Shown here piece by piece: positions 49,566 to 56,162 of a stretch of DNA of 56,162 nucleotides. The stretch is taken from the NCBI GenBank assembly GCA_004553545.1, contig SFLD01000035.1:1-56162 (forward strand), given 5' to 3'. Below the pieces are notes generated by a model, which was not told the origin of the DNA, searched no databases, and was given only the letters and a program-made list of their open reading frames with translations. The DNA is from Clostridiales bacterium. Its GTDB lineage: Bacteria > Bacillota > Clostridia > Oscillospirales > Oscillospiraceae. Numbering within the stretch: the stretch's first letter is position 1; each line of letters starts with the position of its first letter. Made by a program: the position numbers and the translations under genes.

Positions 49566-49595
49566 AAAGGCGTGACCGTTCCGGTCACGCCTTTT
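49566..49595 (+). terminator. Terminator of the hydrogenase operon
   Basis: AAAGGCGTGACCG (49566-49578) and CGGTCACGCCTTT (49582-49594) form a 13-bp perfect stem with a TTC loop and an adjacent T run. Confidence 0.87.
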
Positions 49596-49626
49596 CGCAT
49601 TTTTTTGTGGGGAGATCCGGAGTCTA

Positions 49627-50442
49627 TCATGTGAGGTCCGCAAGGAAGCCTTCGATCAGGCGGTTGATCTGCTCCGGCCTGTCCGTGTTGGAATTATGCC
49701 CGGCTCCTTCGACCCACGCCAATGGGATCCCCGTGTTTCGATGCCACGCTTTGTTGTACCGTATGCATGAGCCGGCACGGTCCCGGGTGCCGCAGATCAG
49801 CAGGGCCGGACACTTCAGCTCATACGGCAGATCCCGTTCCATCGCCTCTGCCAGGATGCGGTAGCCATGCCCGGCGATCTGCGCATAGCGCCGCTGGTCG
49901 CCGTCATAGACCAGCATCATTTCCCGCATCCGCTCTCTGCCGCGATGGGAGACCGCGACCCCCTTTGTCCCGGAGCGCAGGAGAAGTTTCCAGGGATAGT
50001 GGGCATATACCGGCTCCATCCTCTTCAAAAGCCAACGTTCCGCTGCCGTCACATATCTTTTTTGCAGCGGTGCGGAATCGATGGAAATGAAACCGGCCAG
50101 CCGGTCCGGGTAGAGCTGCGCATAGACCTGTCCCACATATCCGCCCATCGACTGACCCACGATGACCGGTCTAGTGATCGCTTCCTTCTCCAGGATCCCA
50201 TTCAGCCATTCTGCCGTGTCAAAGAGGTCAAAGTGGAAGCGGAACGGCCACGAAGACGCATGGGCCGGTGGGTCCCACACGATCCGGTTATACTTTCCCT
50301 CGAAATACGCGGCCTGCTCACCGAACAGCCTGTGGTCGGCAGTCAAGCCTGGCAGAAAGACCAGCGCGGCAGCACAGGGGTCTGAGAGATCCGACCAATA
50401 ATGAATGGTCCCGCAGGGCGTCTGATATGTGCCTTCCCGCAA
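49627..50442 (-). CDS. Alpha/beta-hydrolase fold protein
   Basis: The 271-aa protein starts at the TTG (LREGTYQTPCGTIHYW) 6 nt after GGAGGTGA. Upstream ATGs lack ribosome sites. Oxyanion-hole region LVFLPGLTADHRLF, nucleophile elbow VIVGQSMGGYVG (Ser), acid in LLICGTRDRAG, and catalytic His in EGAGHNSNTD complete a standard triad. It is close to proline iminopeptidase and haloperoxidase relatives; the substrate is unknown. The coding DNA looks less GC-rich than its neighbours, hinting at recent acquisition between the hydrogenase and ribosomal operons. Confidence 0.85.
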   Translation of the reverse strand: MREGTYQTPCGTIHYWSDLSDPCAAALVFLPGLTADHRLFGEQAAYFEGKYNRIVWDPPAHASSWPFRFHFDLFDTAEWLNGILEKEAITRPVIVGQSMGGYVGQVYAQLYPDRLAGFISIDSAPLQKRYVTAAERWLLKRMEPVYAHYPWKLLLRSGTKGVAVSHRGRERMREMMLVYDGDQRRYAQIAGHGYRILAEAMERDLPYELKCPALLICGTRDRAGSCIRYNKAWHRNTGIPLAWVEGAGHNSNTDRPEQINRLIEGFLADLT

Positions 50443-50547
50443 GCAGCTCACCTCCGAAACATCCGGCCTTCCGGCCGCCTCCATTCTACCATGGGGCCGA
50501 GCGGCGGGCAAGACAGGATCCCTGTTTTTTCTGGAGAACGTGCGCAG

Positions 50548-50581
50548 AAAGCCGCCCTTCCCGGATGGGAAGGGCGGCTTT
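50548..50581 (-). terminator. Terminator of the rpsF-ssb-rpsR operon
   Basis: AAAGCCGCCCTTCCC (50548-50562) pairs with GGGAAGGGCGGCTTT (50567-50581) around GGAT, 17 bp after the rpsR stop. No long T tail on the minus strand beyond the TTT in the stem. Confidence 0.78.
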
Positions 50582-50598
50582 GGGTCGGTCTTGATCCC

Positions 50599-50853
50599 TT
50601 AGTCGGTGACGAAGGGCAGCAGAGCGATCTGGCGAGCCCGCTTGATGGCCTCGGTCAGCTGACGCTGATGCATGGCGCAGGTGCCGGTGGTCCGGCGGGG
50701 CAGGATCTTGGAGCGCTCGGACACGAAACGACGCAGCTTGGCGGCGTCCTTATAATCAATGGACTCGCACTTGTCCGCGCAGAACTGGCAGACCTTGCGG
50801 CGCTTCCCGCGGTTCATGGGACGCGCGGGGCGATTTTCATGATCCATAGGCAT
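50599..50853 (-). CDS. rpsR: Small ribosomal subunit protein bS18
   Basis: The 84-aa protein is of normal family length. KVCQFCADKCESIDYKD, then LRRFVSERSKILPRRTTGTC and HQRQLTEAIKRARQIALLP, are the bS18 core. CQFC, CADKC and TGTC give the four Cys of the zinc-binding (C+) form. It binds S6 on the 30S platform, which fits its place in the rpsF operon. Confidence 0.97.
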   Translation of the reverse strand: MPMDHENRPARPMNRGKRRKVCQFCADKCESIDYKDAAKLRRFVSERSKILPRRTTGTCAMHQRQLTEAIKRARQIALLPFVTD

Positions 50854-50901
50854 GGATACGTTCCTCCTTATCAGAATGTGGGCGTGGGATTGGCACGCAG
50901 C

Positions 50902-51357
50902 TCAGAACGGCAGGTCGCCGTCCTCCTCGCCGATCTCGGCGAAGTCGGAAAAGCTGGAAGAAGCGGCGGGGGCGCTGCTCCGGCCGCCGGCGGGAGCCCC
51001 GTAGGAAGGGGCGCTGTAGCCGCCCTCGGCGGCGTCCCGCTTGGAATCCCCGAAGTAGACGTTTTCGGCGACGACCTCGGTTGCGACGCGCTTGTTGCCT
51101 TCCTTATCCGTCCAGTCACGGGTCTGAAGGCGGCCCTCCACGATGGCCATACGACCCTTGGTGAAATACTTGGAGACAAACTCCGCCGTGCTGCGCCAGG
51201 CCACGACGTCGATCCAGTCGGTTTCCTTCTCCCCGTTCTGGGACTTGAAGTCCCGGTCACAGGCGAGGCGGAAGGACGTGACGGCGATGCCGCTGCCGGT
51301 ACGCCGCAGCTCGGGGTCCCGAGCCAGACGACCCATCAGGATGATCTTGTTCAGCAT
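50902..51357 (-). CDS. ssb: Single-stranded DNA-binding protein
   Basis: In this 151-aa protein, the N-terminal OB fold has MLNKIILMGRLARDPELRRT, WIDVVAWRSTAEFVSKYFTKG and EGRLQTRDWTDKEG. A Gly/Ala/Ser-rich linker leads to the acidic tip EEDGDLPF, which recruits partner proteins. It lies between rpsF and rpsR, the standard bacterial order. Confidence 0.97.
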   Translation of the reverse strand: MLNKIILMGRLARDPELRRTGSGIAVTSFRLACDRDFKSQNGEKETDWIDVVAWRSTAEFVSKYFTKGRMAIVEGRLQTRDWTDKEGNKRVATEVVAENVYFGDSKRDAAEGGYSAPSYGAPAGGRSSAPAASSSFSDFAEIGEEDGDLPF

Positions 51358-51369
51358 GGTGCGCCTCGC

Positions 51370-51666
51370 TTACTCGCCCTTGCAGACGATGAGGGAACGC
51401 ATGATCCCTTCGGTAATGCCCAGAACGCGGTCCAGCTCCTTGGGGAAGGAAGGCTCGCTGGTGAAGCTCATCAGGACATAGTAACCTTCGGTCTTGTAGT
51501 CAATGGGATAGGCCAGCTTGCGGCTGCCCCACTCCTCGACCTCCACAGCAGAGCTGTGCTGCTCAGCAAGGGTCTTGAACTTCGCCACCATGGCGGCGAT
51601 GCCCTCCTCACCGAGTGCAGGGTCGACAATGTAGACGACCTCATAATTGGCGGAAACCTTAGCCAT
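51370..51666 (-). CDS. rpsF: Small ribosomal subunit protein bS6
   Basis: The 98-aa protein starts at MAKVSANYEVVYIVDP, behind AAAAGGAGG. The longer in-frame ATG lies upstream of that ribosome site and is unnecessary. VEVEEWGSRKLAYPIDYKTE and GYYVLMSFTSEPSFPKELDR are the bS6 hallmark. First gene of the operon. Confidence 0.97.
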   Translation of the reverse strand: MAKVSANYEVVYIVDPALGEEGIAAMVAKFKTLAEQHSSAVEVEEWGSRKLAYPIDYKTEGYYVLMSFTSEPSFPKELDRVLGITEGIMRSLIVCKGE

Positions 51667-51743
51667 TTTTGCACCTCCTTTTGGACAGATGGCCCTCATA
51701 CGGGATGAGAGCAAGGATTTGCTCGCAGACTGCAAGCCATATT

Positions 51744-51771
51744 ATTATACCGGATAAAATGCAAAAGTCAA
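51744..51771 (-). promoter_or_regulatory. Promoter of the rpsF operon
   Basis: Minus-strand TTGACT (51766-51771), a 16-bp AT-rich spacer, TATAAT (51744-51749), followed by a leader of about 70 nt. Confidence 0.85.
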
Positions 51772-51858
51772 GGAGGTTTTTGCAATTTTTCCGGTGTTTC
51801 CCGGGGAAAGGCGCCTGATCCGGTTGACTGACCGGGGGTGCCGGGGAAGCCCGGCAGC

Positions 51859-52263
51859 TTTCCACCCCCATTTTCTTTTTGGTGAGCACCAAAAAGAAAA
51901 CGGCGGTGGAGCCGTCAAAAGAAAAAACGCCTGTCGCTGCGCAGTTACGGGCGCGGAGCGCCCTGCCGCGCAGCGGGACGCGGCCCTAAACCGTTCTGCT
52001 CAGTGGACGCAGCCCCTACGAGAACACGGGCGGGGCTTTCATCAGACTTCCGAACCCGGTACGCCGTGCTGCACAGCTTACTTATCGGGCAAAGACCGGA
52101 TTTGACCAGCTGCTATCTCCGCGCTTTCCGCTTCGCTAAGCGCTGCCGGGGTGGTCGCGGGGGCGGTCCCCTTTGGGGATGGTTCTTGCGTCGATTCCCG
52201 CCCATCCCTCGCGGCCGCGGGCGCGGACGCTTCGCTGCGCGCCGGCTGGCTTGGGTGGCTGAT
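51859..52263 (+). repeat. Dispersed ~400-bp repeat family A, copy 3
   Basis: Full-length relative of 5459-5860 and 15349-15750. The opening hairpin is ATTTTCTTTTTGG, TGAGCA, CCAAAAAGAAAAC. It shares the AGTTACGGGCGCGG, CGTGCTGCAC, GCTTTCCGCTTCGCTAAGCG and GCGGACGCTTCGCTGCGCGC blocks. It lies upstream of the rpsF promoter, pointing away from it. Confidence 0.82.
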
Positions 52264-52424
52264 TGGGCTTTCCGTAGGGGCCGATGCCCACATCGGCCCG
52301 TATGCTGGGTACCACTTGCATTGCACCCGTAGGGCACGACGACCTCGGCGTGCCGTTACGACGCACCACCTGCCTTGCTTCCGTAGGGCGGGGTGACCAC
52401 ACCCCAGGCGCACCCCGCCGCCAC

Positions 52425-52680
52425 AGGCCTGCTCCGCCCCCTGTAGGGGGCGGGCTCCGTCCCGCCCCGCTGGGCAAGGCATCGTTTCAGGGCAATTTCC
52501 GTTGGTTCCGGAACGCTTCCGGTAACCGCGTAGGGGCGGACCTATGTGTCCGCCCGGACACGCCTCTCCGCGGGCCCCGCCACGGGCCGACACGCAGGTC
52601 GGCCCCTACGGATTCGATTGCACCCCCCCATTAAACCCAAAACAACGGGTGGGAGCAGAGCCCTGCCCCTGCCGGTCTAT
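52425..52680 (+). repeat. Dispersed palindromic repeat family B, second forward copy
   Basis: Close to 6345-6590: CCTGCTCCGCC, GTAGGGGGCGGGCTCCGTCC, CCGTTGGTTCCGGAACGCT, GTAGGGGCGGACCTATGTGT, GGGCCGACACGCAGGTCGGC. Preceded at 52270-52420 by further GTAGGG palindromes (GTAGGGCGGGGTGACCACAC). Confidence 0.75.
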
Positions 52681-52789
52681 CGCGGCGCGCTGCTCCGTGC
52701 CCCGGAAGGATGGGCCGGCCATCGGCGCCAAGGCCCCCGTCCGGGGCTGCTGTACGCTTCTGATCGTGCGGTCATCTGCCTGTTGCCGC

Positions 52790-52823
52790 AAAAAACGCTG
52801 GGAGCGCGTTCGCGCTCCCAGCG
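52790..52823 (-). terminator. Terminator of the 208-aa protein gene
   Basis: CGCTGGGAGCGCG (52796-52808) pairs with CGCGCTCCCAGCG (52811-52823). On the minus strand T6 follows. It lies 7 bp past the stop. Confidence 0.9.
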
Positions 52824-52829
52824 GGCGGG

Positions 52830-53456
52830 TCAGATCCAGGGGGTCTTGTTCTTCCACCACCAGGCGGGGAAATCCGGATCCTCCGGCGAGAGGGTGGGGG
52901 TGATATCCGTCAGGAGGCGGGCCTGACCCTTCCAACCGGGGCTCTCCGGCGGCAGGACGAAATCCCCGATCCACTCCAGGGCGTGGGCCAGGTAGACAAG
53001 GTAGATGGCGTTGGTGGTGCCGTCCTCCCACAGGCGGCCCCGGTAGTCGGTGCGGAAAGCCCCCACCGGCACGCTGCGCTGCCCCTGGGCGATGGCCTGC
53101 ACCTGCCCCAGCAGGTAGCGGATGTCCCTCTGCCGGGCCAGGAGCTGCAGCCGGTCGAAGAGGTAGGGCTTGAAGTCGCTGGGATAACCGTTGACCTTCC
53201 GGAAGGGGCTCACCCGGCCCGCAATGTCCGTATCTCCCTCCCGGGCCAGGCAGGCGTGGAAAAGCCGTTCCACCGTTTCGGCGGTCAGCGCGGGGGGAGC
53301 GTAATCCGCTTCGATCTCCTCTGCTGCCTCGCAGTCCGGTTCGGCCTCCTCCGGGGGATCGTCGATCTCGATCAGCGCCGGGACATGCTGGAGCTCGTTT
53401 ATGGTGTCGATGTACTCCTTGGACTGGTAGGATCGCGTGAAAAAGTCAAAAAACAT
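52830..53456 (-). CDS. Cytoplasmic protein of unknown function
   Basis: The 208-aa protein starts at MFFDFFTRSYQSKEY, behind AGAAGGAGG. The N-terminal third is acidic (DDPPEEAEPDCEAAEE). The C-terminal part (about 75-208) is folded-looking with FHACLAREGDTDIAGRVSPF, YLFDRLQLLARQRDIRYLLG and a Trp-rich end FPAWWWKNKTPW. No signal peptide or membrane span. I do not recognise the family. Single gene with a strong terminator. Confidence 0.75.
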   Translation of the reverse strand: MFFDFFTRSYQSKEYIDTINELQHVPALIEIDDPPEEAEPDCEAAEEIEADYAPPALTAETVERLFHACLAREGDTDIAGRVSPFRKVNGYPSDFKPYLFDRLQLLARQRDIRYLLGQVQAIAQGQRSVPVGAFRTDYRGRLWEDGTTNAIYLVYLAHALEWIGDFVLPPESPGWKGQARLLTDITPTLSPEDPDFPAWWWKNKTPWI

Positions 53457-53540
53457 AGGGACCCTCCTTCTGCGCGCAGGGCGCGGCATCCTGACTCCAG
53501 GATACCGTCGGAAGGGCCGAAAGGCAAGAAAAATTTCCCT

Positions 53541-54056
53541 TTACAGCGGCTGGGAGAACTGGCGGAGGGCGGGGGCCTTCTCGATCCAGCGGAGGAGGGG
53601 CAGACCCAGGATATAGGTCACCAGCGCCTCGCCCAGGCCCACGGTGAAGGCGTTGAGGGCGAAGAGCGTCCAGAAGACGCCGCCCTCCTGGGCGCCCACG
53701 TAGCCCAGCAGCGCCCCCACGATGACGGCGTTGCAGAGGATGGTGGGCAGGGGCGCGAGAGCCCGCCTGCGGATCCGCCGGGTGAGGACGGCGGCGAGCA
53801 GGGTCGCCAGGGTCCCGAAGATCAGGTCCGCCGCGCCGTAGGGTGAGAGAAGGTTCGTGACGAGGCAGCCCACGGCGAGGCCCGGCACCGCCTCCGGAAA
53901 GAGGATGGGCAGGACGCAGAGGGCCTCTGAGAGCCGGAGCTGCACCGTGCCGAAGCCCAGGCCCATGGCTGTGGAGACCAGGGACAGGGCGGCATAGAGC
54001 GCGGCGATGACGCCGCTGAGGGCCAGGGACCGGGCGGAAAACTTGCTGACAGACAT
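53541..54056 (-). CDS. queT: QueT-family transporter (queuosine precursor uptake)
   Basis: The 171-aa protein is the S-component-like QueT membrane protein of energy-coupling-factor importers. It has about six helices and opens SARSLALSGVIAALYAALSL, followed by GFGTVQLRLSEALCVLPIL and GCLVTNLLSPYGAADLIFGT, the family core. It imports queuosine precursors (preQ0/preQ1 or queuine) with the shared ECF module encoded elsewhere. The ribosome site GGAGG lies within a leader that has clear alternative pairings. Confidence 0.9.
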   Translation of the reverse strand: MSVSKFSARSLALSGVIAALYAALSLVSTAMGLGFGTVQLRLSEALCVLPILFPEAVPGLAVGCLVTNLLSPYGAADLIFGTLATLLAAVLTRRIRRRALAPLPTILCNAVIVGALLGYVGAQEGGVFWTLFALNAFTVGLGEALVTYILGLPLLRWIEKAPALRQFSQPL

Positions 54057-54240
54057 AAAAAAGACCTCCTGAACGTAGTCGGAGGCCGAAAGAATACGGG
54101 CAGTCAGGCCCCGCAGCCTCCATTTTTTTGTTTAGAGAACGGCGTCCCATCTGGTTCTTCGCTGGGGGAGATCGCCGAACGAACGCCCGTTTCCGGACGC
54201 TTGGACAGGGAGATGGCACCTGTCGCTGGGTAGTATAGCA
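54057..54240 (-). promoter_or_regulatory. queT leader with a ribosome-site switch; preQ1 riboswitch candidate
   Basis: A minus-strand -10 TATACT (plus 54232-54237) starts a leader of ~165 nt with compact hairpins (GACAGG...CCTGTC; a GAAA-loop stem near 54181-54200). Near the gene, GGCCTCC (54080-54086) can pair with the ribosome site GGAGGTC (54063-54069) and close it. Its GCCTCC can instead pair with an upstream GGAGGC (54116-54121), leaving the site open. queT genes of Ruminococcaceae are known to be controlled by preQ1-III riboswitches, so this is the leading guess. I did not match the consensus itself. Confidence 0.55.
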
Positions 54241-54284
54241 CCCTTTGCGGCAAAAGGGAAGAGGGAATTTTCGCGGTTTTTCCG

Positions 54285-54313
54285 TTGCCCCCGGCGGCGG
54301 AAGCTGGTAAGAT
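54285..54313 (+). promoter_or_regulatory. Promoter of the PhnD-like lipoprotein gene
   Basis: TTGCCC (54285-54290), a 17-bp spacer, TAAGAT (54308-54313), about 30 bp before the ATG at 54344. Confidence 0.68.
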
Positions 54314-54343
54314 GGGAGAAAACGATGCTGAGGAGGGATGCCC

Positions 54344-55273
54344 ATGAAACGCCGCGTCTTTGCCGCCGCGCTGGCGGCGCTGCTGCTCACCGGCTGCGGA
54401 AGCCGCGGGGAGAGCGGAAGCGCCTCGTCCCAGGAGGCCCCGGAGGAGCCCGTGGTCATCGGGACCCTGGCCCTGGAACTCCCCGCCGGGGGCGACGCCG
54501 ACGCGGCCCGGGCCTTCGCGGGCTCCCTGCCGGAGGCCATGGCGGCCCTGGGCGTGAAGATCGGGCAGGTGGAGCTGAGTTTTTCCCCCTCCCCGGCGGC
54601 CACGGCCCAGGCCCTGGCGGAGGGCGGGGTGGACCTGGCCTTCCTGCCGGCGGAGGACTTCCTCCGCGCCGGCGGCGGGCTGGCCATTCTGGCGGACGGG
54701 GAGCCGATGGCCCCGGAGCAAGGGGATGCCGACGCGGACCGCGCGGTCAGCCCCCTGGTCCCCGGGGAGCGGGCGGAGATCGTCACCGCCGGCACCGAAT
54801 ACGGCCGGCGGCTGGCCGCCCGGACCGACCCCAGCTGGGAGGAGCTTGCCCACGCCCGCTGGGGCGTCCTGGGGCAGGAGAGCCGAGCGGGGTACCGCTG
54901 CCTGGACCTCTGGCTCTGTGACAACTATGAGGACAACGGCATCCGCGACCTGCCGGAGGTCACGGTCTACGACGACTGGGACGCCCTGCTGCAGGCAGCG
55001 GAGGCCGGGGACATCGACGCCCTCCCCCTGAAGCCGGGGCTTCGGACGGAGGAACTGTCCCTCCTGGCGGAGACCGAGGGCATCGTTGCCCAGGTGGCCG
55101 CCGTCCGGGAGGATGCCGCCCTTCAGAGCCGGGCCTTCGCCCTGGCCCTGGAGGCGGCGGTCTCGCGCCTGCCGGAGGGGCAGAGGGAGGCCCTGCTGGG
55201 GGCAAAGGACTTCGTCTCCCTTCCGGACGGCGGTCTGAACGCCGCCAGAAGGAGCCTCGCCGCCTTTGGCTGA
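54344..55273 (+). CDS. PhnD-like substrate-binding lipoprotein
   Basis: The 309-aa protein starts at the ATG 6 nt after GGAGGG (MKRRVFAAALAALLLTGC). The ATG 6 nt earlier abuts the ribosome site. Lipobox LTGC anchors it to the membrane. The mature part is a type-II periplasmic binding fold of the PhnD/phosphonate group, with AQALAEGGVDLAFLPAEDFL, ARWGVLGQESRAGYRCLDLW and ALLGAKDFVSLPD. No permease or ATPase genes are adjacent, so it is an orphan binding protein or uses a distant transporter. Confidence 0.82.
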   Translation: MKRRVFAAALAALLLTGCGSRGESGSASSQEAPEEPVVIGTLALELPAGGDADAARAFAGSLPEAMAALGVKIGQVELSFSPSPAATAQALAEGGVDLAFLPAEDFLRAGGGLAILADGEPMAPEQGDADADRAVSPLVPGERAEIVTAGTEYGRRLAARTDPSWEELAHARWGVLGQESRAGYRCLDLWLCDNYEDNGIRDLPEVTVYDDWDALLQAAEAGDIDALPLKPGLRTEELSLLAETEGIVAQVAAVREDAALQSRAFALALEAAVSRLPEGQREALLGAKDFVSLPDGGLNAARRSLAAFG

Positions 55274-55372
55274 GACCGGAGAACGCAAAAATGACCGCCC
55301 TGGGGTAGCTGTCCATAAAACAGGTTTTGAGAAACAAATACTATGGCAGTTGCCGGACAAGGGTTGCTGACA

Positions 55373-55407
55373 AAAGGGGTATGTGTCATTAAGGCACATG
55401 CCCCTTT
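55373..55407. terminator. Terminator-like hairpin near the right mobile remnant
   Basis: AAAGGGGTATGTG (55373-55385) and CACATGCCCCTTT (55395-55407) form a 13-bp stem with one mismatch in an AT-richer stretch. It could be bidirectional. The ~450 bp around it (55274-55725) show no gene I can support. Confidence 0.55.
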
Positions 55408-55725
55408 GCTTTTGCAGTTGCCTTTGTTGATGGTAGATGGATAGGATGGATTAATTAGCTTCCCTGTGAGCAACGCAAAAATCATGGGCAATGATGCGTC
55501 CATGCCCTTGCACAAGTACAGCTCATACGTCAGTTAAATGCCGATTTCCAACCTGTTTCATAAGGGTACTTCTGAGATGTCATCTTTCAGAAAAGTAGTC
55601 AAAAATCCCTCACTTAGACCAATCCTTGTGAGGATAGGAAAGAAGTTTGCTGAAACGATAATTTTGTCCATTATTCCGCGCTTCTGCAATCCGTGTACTG
55701 CGCTCACCGTTCCGTTCGCTATTGC

Positions 55726-56162
55726 ATGGTTACAATTAGTTGTTCACCATCCAATGAACAGTGGGATCCCTTTCCATATCTTAGCCGATATGCAAAGGAA
55801 CACAGCTTCCGCAATACGGAGTTCTTTGTAGATGACGGTTACACGGGCGCGAACTTTCAAAGACCGGATTGGCAGCGCATGATGGCGCTGGTGGAAGAAG
55901 GGAAGATCGGTACGATCATCACAAAAGATATGAGCCGCATCGGTCGAAATTATCTGGAAGTTGGGATGTATACCGAGATCACATTCCTACAGAATAACGT
56001 GCGGTTCATTGCCGTCAACAGTGGTGTGGACAGTGCCAACCAGCAAGACAATGAGTTCGTCCCGTTCGTCAACATTATCAACGAATACTACGTTCGGGAC
56101 GGCAGCAAGAAGGTGCGGGCATCCCTCAAGCTAAAAGGAGAATCCGGCGAGCATCTGACCAC
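55726..56162 (+). pseudogene. Large serine recombinase fragment, 5' truncated and cut by the window end
   Basis: From about 55780 the frame reads LSRYAKEHSF, FFVDDGYTGANFQRPDWQRM, ALVEEGKIGTIITKDMSRIG, NYLEVGMYTEITFL, FIAVNSGVDSANQQDNEF and EYYVRDGSKKVRASLKLKG. This is the resolvase domain of TnpX/TndX-like transposon recombinases. The ~40 N-terminal residues that should carry the catalytic Ser (YxRxS) are missing. The frame upstream of LSRYAKEH is unrelated and closes at a TGA at 55651. It is therefore a truncated remnant or the product of a rearrangement. The 3' part continues beyond the window. Confidence 0.82.

Noticed and set aside
55538..55831. 97-aa frame before the recombinase fragment
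   Set aside because: No ribosome site and no family resemblance. It overlaps the recombinase remnant in another frame.

Overview
The window is GC-rich DNA (roughly 60-65% G+C by eye) from a Gram-positive, probably anaerobic, gut-type Firmicute. Oscillospiraceae/Ruminococcaceae (Flavonifractor, Lawsonibacter or Oscillibacter-like) fits best. The evidence is a partial desulfoferrodoxin, a monomeric [FeFe]-hydrogenase, a TM1266-type hydrogenase regulator, a MurT/GatD-like pair, lipobox lipoproteins, strong AGGAGG ribosome sites and sigma-A promoters with 16-18 bp spacers. The genus is an inference. Both ends (about 1-860 and 55300-56162) are AT-richer and carry traces of mobile DNA: a tRNA-Val 3' fragment on the left and a 5'-truncated large serine recombinase on the right.

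Layout. 1-5100: desulfoferrodoxin end, att-like tRNA fragment, divergent lipoprotein/XRE pair, an HTH-SdpI membrane regulator, and a beta-helix surface lipoprotein. 5100-6730: a mosaic of non-coding repeats. 6730-15300: a CofE-like ligase, an operon of M29 peptidase (frameshifted start), small protein and ArsR-DUF2087 regulator, a HAD phosphatase, then an HTH-membrane regulator with an ABC exporter. 15300-16130: a second repeat mosaic. 16130-20630: an ABC transporter (SsuABC/ThiXYZ type) headed by a TM1266 protein, then malQ broken by an 8-bp tandem duplication. 20760-23820: M50 peptidase and a KdpDE-like two-component system. 24300-29190: GatD-like/MurT-like, mnmG and a metallophosphoesterase. 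29300-34290: a MarR/ABC ATPase/giant FtsX permease operon. 34440-34920: two small genes, each with its own signals. 35000-39050: a PGRP amidase and a YtrA-type GntR/ABC operon headed by a 29-aa membrane peptide. 39090-43800: CoiA-like protein, EamA transporter, ferredoxin, NapH-like protein, MATE pump. 43900-46910: DUF4340 protein with a two-component system. 47400-49560: hydrogenase and a membrane protein. 49600-51670: alpha/beta hydrolase and rpsF-ssb-rpsR. 52800-55270: unknown protein, queT with a switch-like leader, PhnD-like lipoprotein.

The most notable points are: (i) a GatD-like glutaminase subunit with both catalytic residues replaced, translationally coupled to a MurT-like ligase; (ii) a queT leader with mutually exclusive pairings that can hide or free the ribosome site, compatible with a preQ1 riboswitch; (iii) several families of dispersed non-coding repeats that fill nearly every long intergenic gap; (iv) small genes with complete expression signals; (v) two genes with single clean frameshifting lesions. 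No complete tRNA, rRNA or CRISPR array was seen.
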